This document shows positions 33,806-38,752 of a DNA stretch of 38,752 bases, in pieces. How positions within the stretch are numbered: the stretch's first letter is position 1; every line of letters begins with the position of its first letter. The position numbers were made by a program, and so were the translations under genes. Source of the stretch: Burkholderia sp. Bp8963. Its GTDB lineage: Bacteria > Pseudomonadota > Gammaproteobacteria > Burkholderiales > Burkholderiaceae. Below the pieces are notes generated by a model, which saw only the letters and a list, made by a program, of their open reading frames with translations, ran no database searches and had not been told where the DNA came from. The stretch is taken from positions 1 to 38,752 of the forward strand of contig NZ_QTQP01000063.1 in assembly GCF_003854275.1 (NCBI RefSeq), written 5' to 3'.

Positions 33806-33860
33806 TGGCCGACGGTGCGGGCGCTTAATGTGGGCGCTCGACCATCGGCGGAGACGACAC

Positions 33861-34976
33861 ATGACGGACGACACACGTTCGACGCAACTGCTATCGGGCC
33901 AGACCTGGGCCGATTTCTGCGACACCCTGAAACGCAGCGGTCAGCAGATCCTGCGCGCCGAAGCGCCGGACGATCCGCTCACGCGTGCGGAAGGGTTCCG
34001 CTACCTGAGCCGGCTGATGCGCATCGCGCTCGAGATGCACGTCGAATTCGCGGACGGCGCGTGGCCCGGCTTCTTCTCGCCATCGCACGAAACCGCGAAG
34101 ATCGGCGCGGACAATCCCGACAACCTGTACCAGTACGCACGCGTCGACGGGCGCTGCGACTATCGCGTGACCGGGCGGCGCGGCACGGTCGCGTACCTGA
34201 GCTTCGGCACGCAGAAGGGTGGCTACGAGACCGACGGCAAGATGCTGCAGACGGGCTTTCTCGACGCGAAGCAACTCGCGACCGCGCCGGACGGCAGCTT
34301 CGAGATCGTGCTGAGCCAGACGCCGCGCGCGGGCAACTGGCTGCGCATGGAGCCCGGCACGAACGCGCTGCTCGTGCGGCAGACGTTCCTCGACCGGCGC
34401 GGCGAGACGCCCGCGCAACTGAAGATCGAACGCGTCGATGCGCAGGATCGTCCCGCGCCGCTCGATCCCGTCGCGCTGCACGGCGGCCTGATGCGCGCCG
34501 CGCAGTTCGTCGAGCACACGGCGCGGCTGTTCGCCGACTGGGCCGCGAGCTACCGGCCGCACGTGAATGCGCTGCCGCCCGCGGACCAGGCGCTGTGCCA
34601 GTCGGTCGGCGGTGATCCGAACATCTACTACTACCACTCGTGCTGGTCGCTGGCGGACGACGAGGCGCTCGTGATCGACGTCGATCGCGTGCCCGACTGC
34701 GACTTCTGGAACGTGCAGCTCAACAACTACTGGATGGAGTCGCTCGACTACCGTCATTTCGACGTGTGCGTGAACAAGCACCGCGCGCGCCTGAACTACA
34801 GCGGCGGCGTGACGGTGATCGTCGCGGCCGCGAATCCCGATCCCGGCCGCGCGAACTGGCTCGACACGGCCGGGCATCGGGCGGGCACGATCTGCTGGCG
34901 CTGGGTCGGCGCGCGGGAACACGTGCATCCGCGCACCCGCGTGGTCAAGCTCGCGACGCTGAAGGAGGCCGTATGA
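33861..34976 (+). CDS. DUF1214-type protein of the sulfation cluster
   Basis: 371 residues, no signal peptide, soluble. The C-terminal part ('VDRVPDCDFWNVQLNNYWME', 'SGGVTVIVAAANPDPG', 'DTAGHRAGTICWRWV') fits DUF1214; the N-terminal half is a beta-rich region ('DNLYQYARVDGRCDYRVTGR', 'RGTVAYLSFGTQKGGYE'). Function is not known for the family; related genes occur with lipid, steroid and terpenoid metabolism in other bacteria. GGAGA seven bases before the ATG at 33861 supports the start; the open frame upstream is not coding. Its TGA overlaps the sulfotransferase ATG (ATGA), so the two are translated together. It may bind or process the alcohol that becomes sulfated (inference). Confidence 0.7.
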   Translation: MTDDTRSTQLLSGQTWADFCDTLKRSGQQILRAEAPDDPLTRAEGFRYLSRLMRIALEMHVEFADGAWPGFFSPSHETAKIGADNPDNLYQYARVDGRCDYRVTGRRGTVAYLSFGTQKGGYETDGKMLQTGFLDAKQLATAPDGSFEIVLSQTPRAGNWLRMEPGTNALLVRQTFLDRRGETPAQLKIERVDAQDRPAPLDPVALHGGLMRAAQFVEHTARLFADWAASYRPHVNALPPADQALCQSVGGDPNIYYYHSCWSLADDEALVIDVDRVPDCDFWNVQLNNYWMESLDYRHFDVCVNKHRARLNYSGGVTVIVAAANPDPGRANWLDTAGHRAGTICWRWVGAREHVHPRTRVVKLATLKEAV

Positions 34977-36187
34977 ACCACTCCCCGCTCGACCACGTCC
35001 GCACGCAACTCGACGCCAGCGGCCTGCTCGCGCAAGCCAGCGCGCGCGCGGGCGGCCTGACCGCGTTCGGCGACGGCCCGTATCGCGAGGCGCTCGACGT
35101 GCTGTGCGCATCGCTGATTCGCGAAGCGAACCTGTCCGCGCGCGGTGCGGACATGATGCGCGAGAAGCTCGTCGGCCAGCTCGTCAACCGGCTGATCGTC
35201 GAGGACTACTGCCGGCGCCATCCGGAGATCGAGTCGATCGCGATCGACGATCCGCTCGTGATCGTCGGCCTGCCGCGCACGGGCACCACGCTGCTGCAGC
35301 GGATGCTCGCGGTCGACCCGCGCTTTCATTCGGCCGCGTGGTGGGAAACCCGCTATCCGGCGCCGCTCGCCGGCGAGACGCCCGACGCGCCCACCGTGCG
35401 CATCGCGCGCGCGCAGGCCGAGGTCGCGCAGATGATCGACTGCATTCCGCAGATCCTGTCGATCCATCCGCTCGACGCGATGCTCGCCGACGAGGAGTTC
35501 ATGCTGATGGAGCACTCGTTCGTCTGCGCGATGGATTCGTATGCGAACGTGCCCGGCTATACCGCGTGGCTCGCGCGGCAGGATCTCACGCCCGTCTATG
35601 CATATCTGAAGCGGATGCTGCAGTTCCTGCAGTGGCAGAAGGCGCGGCGCGGCGTCTCGTCGGCGGCGCCGGTCGCGCCGGCCGTGCGCTGGCTGCTGAA
35701 GACGCCGCAGCACCTGCATGCGCTCGACGTGCTGTGCCGCGTGTTCCCGCGCGCGCAGGTCGTGCTCACGCATCGCGATCCGGCGCAGACGATTCCGTCG
35801 ATGGCAAGCATGGCGCACACGCTGTGGCAGATGTACGCGGACGATCCGGACCCGCGCGTCGTCGGTGCGCAATGGAACGCGGGGATGGCGCGTGCGATCG
35901 GCGCCGCGATGGCCGCGCGCGACGCGCTGCCTGCGGAGCGGTTCCTCGACGTGCGTTTCGAGGACACCGTGACGAACCCGCTCGGCGTCGCCGAGGCTGT
36001 GTACCGCTTCGCGGGGATGCCGCTGGACGCCGGCGCGCGCGCGGCGATGCAGGGCTGGCTCGCGCGCAACGGTCGCGACAAGCGCGCCGCGCACGACTAT
36101 TCGATTGCGCGTTTCGGTTTCACCGATGCGCAGCTCGCGCACGATTTCGCCGCATATCGCGCACGCCACCTGCAGGCCGGCAACTGA
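34973..36187 (+). CDS. PAPS-dependent sulfotransferase (Sulfotransferase_3 type)
   Basis: 404 residues, cytoplasmic. The 5'-phosphosulfate loop is 'IVGLPRTGTTLLQ' (PRTGTT at 101–106) and the 3'-phosphate-binding segment is 'VVLTHRDPAQTIPSM' (Arg268, Ser276), both complete. A likely catalytic His lies in 'LMEHSF' (His181) or 'QHLHAL'. It transfers sulfate from PAPS to a hydroxyl acceptor. The ~90-residue N-terminal helical region before the loop is typical of the bacterial branch acting on lipophilic alcohols or omega-hydroxy lipids; the acceptor is unknown. AAGGAGG lies four bases before the ATG, which overlaps the previous stop. Together with cysD/cysNC nearby it strongly suggests a dedicated sulfation pathway. 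Confidence 0.9.
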   Translation: MNHSPLDHVRTQLDASGLLAQASARAGGLTAFGDGPYREALDVLCASLIREANLSARGADMMREKLVGQLVNRLIVEDYCRRHPEIESIAIDDPLVIVGLPRTGTTLLQRMLAVDPRFHSAAWWETRYPAPLAGETPDAPTVRIARAQAEVAQMIDCIPQILSIHPLDAMLADEEFMLMEHSFVCAMDSYANVPGYTAWLARQDLTPVYAYLKRMLQFLQWQKARRGVSSAAPVAPAVRWLLKTPQHLHALDVLCRVFPRAQVVLTHRDPAQTIPSMASMAHTLWQMYADDPDPRVVGAQWNAGMARAIGAAMAARDALPAERFLDVRFEDTVTNPLGVAEAVYRFAGMPLDAGARAAMQGWLARNGRDKRAAHDYSIARFGFTDAQLAHDFAAYRARHLQAGN

Positions 36188-36224
36188 CCGCGCCGCGCGT
36201 TCCAACCCGATCAGGAGACAAACC

Positions 36225-37016
36225 ATGTTGCTGAAGGACAAGATCGTCGTGATTTCCGGTATCGGCCCCGGGCTCGGCGTGAAGCTCGCGGTCGAAGCCG
36301 CACGCGAGGGTGCGCGAGGCGTCGTCGTCGCGGCGCGCACGGCCGCGAAGCTCGACGATGCGCAGCGGCGCATTCGCGAACTTGGCGTCGATTGCGAGGT
36401 ATTGAAACAGGTGACCGACATCACCGAGCGCGCGCAGTGCCGGCAGCTCGCGGACGCGGTGATCGCGCGCTTCGGCCGGATTGATGCGCTCGTGAACAGC
36501 GCGTTCGTGCACGGCGCGTTTCCGGAGCCGGTCGACGCCGCCGACCTCGACGGCTGGCGCGCAGTGTTCGACACCAACGTGTTCGGCACGATGACGCTCA
36601 CGCAGGAAATCGTGCCGCAGATGAAGCGGCAGCGGCGCGGCGCGATCGTGATGATCAACACGCAGGCAACCCGCAAGCCGTTTGCAGGCGAAGCCGGCTA
36701 CGCTGTGTCGAAGGGCGCGCTCGCGGTTGCGGCAAAATACCTGGCGCGCGAACTCGGCGAGCACGGAATCCGCGCGAACAGCATCCACATGGGGTGGATG
36801 TGGGGCGTGCCGACCCAGACCTATTTCCGCGAGGCCGCGGCCGAGTGCGGCATGACCGACGAGCAGATCATCGCGCCGATTGCGTCGAACATCGCGCTGG
36901 CGCGCCTGCCGACCGACGACGACTGCGCGCGTGCCGCGCTGTTTCTCGCGTCCGATTACGCGAACGCGGTGACGGGCGCGACGCTCGACGCGAACGGCGG
37001 CGATTTCATGCCCTGA
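36225..37016 (+). CDS. Short-chain dehydrogenase/reductase
   Basis: 263 residues. The nucleotide-binding turn is 'SGIGPGLG' (11–18), the active-site pair is Tyr159 and Lys163 ('YAVSK'), and 'GRIDALVNSAF' replaces the common NNAG. The position 13 residues before the Tyr, normally Ser, is Thr146 ('INTQATR'), so the catalytic tetrad is a variant. Typical C-terminal 'AALFLASDYANAVTGATLDA' is present. AGGAGA precedes the ATG at 36225 by nine bases. It is 37 bases after the sulfotransferase, in one run, and presumably makes or consumes the alcohol/ketone form of the sulfated compound (inference). Confidence 0.88.
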   Translation: MLLKDKIVVISGIGPGLGVKLAVEAAREGARGVVVAARTAAKLDDAQRRIRELGVDCEVLKQVTDITERAQCRQLADAVIARFGRIDALVNSAFVHGAFPEPVDAADLDGWRAVFDTNVFGTMTLTQEIVPQMKRQRRGAIVMINTQATRKPFAGEAGYAVSKGALAVAAKYLARELGEHGIRANSIHMGWMWGVPTQTYFREAAAECGMTDEQIIAPIASNIALARLPTDDDCARAALFLASDYANAVTGATLDANGGDFMP

Positions 37017-37034
37017 CCGATGGAGACACCGACG

Positions 37035-38015
37035 ATGCAGGCAAACGACGACGGGCAGCACTTCTTCGCATTCAACGGCGACGCGGACGGCCTGTGCGCG
37101 CTTCAGCAACTGCGGCTCGCCGAGGGCGGGCGCGGCACGCTCGTCACCGGCGTGAAGCGCGACGTGTGCCTCGTCGCGCGCATCGACGCGCGCGCGGGCG
37201 ACCGGATCACCGTGCTCGACGTGTCGCACGACCAGAATCGCGACGCGGTCGCGAAGCTGCTCGGCGACGGCGTCGCGATTCGCTATTTCGATCATCACTT
37301 CGCGGGCGACCTGCCGTGCGACGCGCGATTTCTCGCGCATATCGACACGGCGGCGGACGTCTGCACGAGCGCGCTCGTGAACCGCTACCTCGACGGCCGG
37401 CATGTGCGCTGGGCGATCGTCGCGGCGTTCGGCGACGAACTGCCGGCGCTCGGCGACGCGCTCGCTCGCGCGCACGGAATCGGCAAGGCCGACGCGCGCA
37501 CGTTCGCGGAACTCGGCCATTACCTGAACTACAACGCGTACGGCGACTGCGTCGGCGATCTGCATTTCGATCCGGCGGCGCTCGCCGACGCGATGCTGCC
37601 GTGCGCGGATCCGCTCGACTTCGTGCGCGGCACGCCGGTGTTCGCCGCGCTGCGCGACGGTTACCGCGACGACATGGCGCGCGCCTGCGCGCTGGCGCCG
37701 CTGCGCGAAGTGCCGGGCGCGATGTTGATCCGGATGCCTGATCAAGCGTGGGCGCGGCGCGCGACGGGGATGCTCGCGAACGAGCGGATGCGCAGCCAGC
37801 CGGGCACCGCGCTCGCGGTGCTGTCGCCGCGCGCGGCGGGCGGGTTCGTCGTCAGCGTGCGCGTGCCCGATGGCCGTCCGCTCGGCGCCGACGATTTCTG
37901 CCGCGGCTTCGCGACAGGCGGCGGCCGCAAGCGTGCGGGCGGCATCAACCATCTGGCGGAAGCGGAATTCGATGCGTTCGCCGCGCGTTTCGAGGCGGCG
38001 TTCCGGATCGATTGA
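37035..38015 (+). CDS. DHH-family phosphoesterase (candidate PAP phosphatase)
   Basis: 326 residues. DHH-family motifs: motif I 'NGDADG' (14–19; the usual leading His is Asn14), motif II Asp62 in 'VLDVSHD', motif III Asp86-His87-His88, motif IV Asp104 in 'HIDTAADVC', and a C-terminal DHHA1-type glycine motif 'GGGRKRAGG' from residue 295. Enzymes such as NrnA in this superfamily hydrolyse PAP (3'-phosphoadenosine 5'-phosphate), the by-product and inhibitor of sulfotransferases; a role here is inference from position, and an oligonucleotide or cyclic-dinucleotide phosphodiesterase is an alternative. GGAGA eight bases before the ATG at 37035 favours it over the ATG at 37020. Confidence 0.72.
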   Translation: MQANDDGQHFFAFNGDADGLCALQQLRLAEGGRGTLVTGVKRDVCLVARIDARAGDRITVLDVSHDQNRDAVAKLLGDGVAIRYFDHHFAGDLPCDARFLAHIDTAADVCTSALVNRYLDGRHVRWAIVAAFGDELPALGDALARAHGIGKADARTFAELGHYLNYNAYGDCVGDLHFDPAALADAMLPCADPLDFVRGTPVFAALRDGYRDDMARACALAPLREVPGAMLIRMPDQAWARRATGMLANERMRSQPGTALAVLSPRAAGGFVVSVRVPDGRPLGADDFCRGFATGGGRKRAGGINHLAEAEFDAFAARFEAAFRID

Positions 38016-38049
38016 CAGCGCGCCGCGCGGTATTCCGCACTCGCTGTCA
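38013..38049. repeat. Hairpin joining the two convergent stop codons
   Basis: TGACAGCG (38013–38020) and CGCTGTCA (38042–38049) pair over 21 bases. Each arm starts with the stop codon of one of the two convergent genes. There is no T-run, so termination activity is uncertain. Confidence 0.4.
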
Positions 38050-38526
38050 CGCGCGCTTGAGGCTGCGCGCCGCGTACAGCGCTTCCGCGCGCGCCTTCAC
38101 GTCGAGCGCGCACTGGTCGAAGCCGCGCTTCACCCACGCGCCGTGGTTGCGCATGATCGTGTCCGCGTTGACGCCGAGGAACTGGTCGGTCGTCACATAG
38201 CGGCAGCGCTCGGGGCCGTCGGCGTCGATGTACTGGTCGCGGCGCGCGGCGTCCTTGTTGTCGTCGGTCGGGCGCTGTTCCCACGACAGCAGGCGTTCGG
38301 GCTCGAACGCGACGAGCGTTTCGTTGACGGGGATCACGTCGCTGGTGTCCGGAATCCGGACCTGCATGCAGACCAGATCGCCGAGACGGCCGGTCGTTTC
38401 GAGGCCGACGCAGAAGGTGTTCCATTCTGCATAGCGCGGGAAGTCGGTCAGCACTTCCCAGACGACCGATGCGGGGGCGGCGATGTCGACGGTGATCGAG
38501 GTGACGAGATTGGCGGCTTTGGTCAT
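38047..38526 (-). CDS. SRPBCC-family (START-like) protein
   Basis: 159 residues. 'SITVDIAAPASVVWEVLTDF' then 'PRYAEWNTFCVGLETTGRLG' is the START/SRPBCC entry, and the C-terminal helix 'IMRNHGAWVKRGFDQCALDV' closes the cavity. Such proteins bind or act on hydrophobic ligands; no catalytic residues can be named. It is convergent to the DHH gene but carries the conserved box 75 bases upstream, so it appears to belong to the same regulon as the sulfation genes. It may bind the lipophilic substrate or product (inference). Start at 38526. Confidence 0.8.
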   Translation of the reverse strand: MTKAANLVTSITVDIAAPASVVWEVLTDFPRYAEWNTFCVGLETTGRLGDLVCMQVRIPDTSDVIPVNETLVAFEPERLLSWEQRPTDDNKDAARRDQYIDADGPERCRYVTTDQFLGVNADTIMRNHGAWVKRGFDQCALDVKARAEALYAARSLKRA

Positions 38527-38595
38527 GGCGGCGTGGTAGGTCGGGTGGGTCGGGTGAGGCCGTAGCGTCGAGCGTAGGCGGTCGTGGGCCGTGAA

Positions 38596-38616
38596 AAATC
38601 GTCGGAATGGACTAAG
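38596..38616. promoter_or_regulatory. Conserved box upstream of the SRPBCC gene
   Basis: Read toward the gene: CCTTAGTCCA, then TTC, then CGACGAT. The first ten bases are identical to both copies in the cysD–DUF1214 gap, with the same polarity toward the gene. The bases to the right, beyond 38616, lead into the transposase remnant. Confidence 0.65.
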
Positions 38617-38649
38617 GCGTTCTACGGGGGGGTGCCCCTATGTCTTTCG

Positions 38650-38752
38650 TCAAGCGTTAGGGGCTGACTTGGGTTGGTAAATGGTGCCGTCGCGCAGCAT
38701 GGCGAACAGGACGTCGCAGCGTCGCCGTGCCAGCGCGATGAGCGCTTGGTTG
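38650..38752 (-). CDS. IS110-type transposase, C-terminal end (cut by window edge)
   Basis: The last 33 residues are present: 'NQALIALARRRCDVLFAMLR' then 'DGTIYQPKSAPNA'. The 'RRCDVLFAMLRDGT' end is the usual finish of IS110-family transposases in Burkholderia. The gene continues beyond the right edge. IS110 elements lack long terminal inverted repeats, so the element's end between 38617 and 38650 cannot be fixed here. It lies a few dozen bases from the conserved box of the SRPBCC gene. Confidence 0.78.
   Translation of the reverse strand, partial: NQALIALARRRCDVLFAMLRDGTIYQPKSAPNA

Noticed and set aside
33636..33860. The paired boxes as a terminator hairpin
   Set aside because: They could pair over 38 bases, but they lie between divergent starts, have no T-run, and a third copy stands alone elsewhere, which fits operators.

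Overview
The window is GC-rich with strong GC3 bias. Its gene content (acs–DUF485–symporter, a Ter-type module, a betaproteobacterial Pel locus, an IS110-type transposase end) points to a Burkholderia, most likely of the cepacia complex. That assignment rests on recognised protein style and gene order, not on a database search.

Left part (1–7.8 kb): the 3' end of acetyl-CoA synthetase, a terminator, then a DUF485 protein and a sodium/solute symporter. Next come tRNA-Ser(GGA) with its own promoter and terminator, and a visibly less GC-rich patch (about 3.1–5.2 kb) with wrecked type VI secretion genes: a PAAR gene broken by one in-frame TAG, the first 97 residues of a VRR-NUC-type effector, and a truncated DUF3396-type immunity gene. 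A tRNA 3'-end-like scrap lies at the far side. A small membrane peptide, an alpha/beta hydrolase and a secreted protein of unknown function follow.

7.8–13.1 kb: a Ter-type stress module (TelA – vWA – TerC/DUF475 – TerD – unknown helical protein), then a HAD-IB phosphatase.

13.2–26.3 kb: a complete but split Pel exopolysaccharide locus. pelD-pelE-pelF-pelG run leftward (c-di-GMP receptor, TPR-type protein, glycosyltransferase, flippase-like protein). pelA-pelB-pelC run rightward (hydrolase, outer-membrane porin with TPRs, lipoprotein ring). The PelA homologue has only the glycoside hydrolase domain. A second GH114-type hydrolase, here a lipoprotein, sits beside pelC.

26.8–29.4 kb: a lactonase-type beta-propeller gene overlapping an MFS transporter gene, behind a candidate operator.

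29.5–38.5 kb: the most unusual part. A LuxR-type regulator, a dedicated PAPS-forming pair (CysD and fused CysN-CysC), a DUF1214-type protein, a PAPS sulfotransferase, an SDR, a DHH phosphoesterase and an SRPBCC protein are packed together. A near-identical box (CCTTAGTCCA, two or three bases, then GGACGA or a close variant) lies upstream of cysD, the DUF1214 gene and the SRPBCC gene, in the same polarity toward each gene; a weaker copy lies before the regulator. I read this as a self-contained sulfation pathway: sulfate activation, transfer to an unknown alcohol, and possibly clearance of the PAP by-product. The window ends inside an IS110-type transposase gene.
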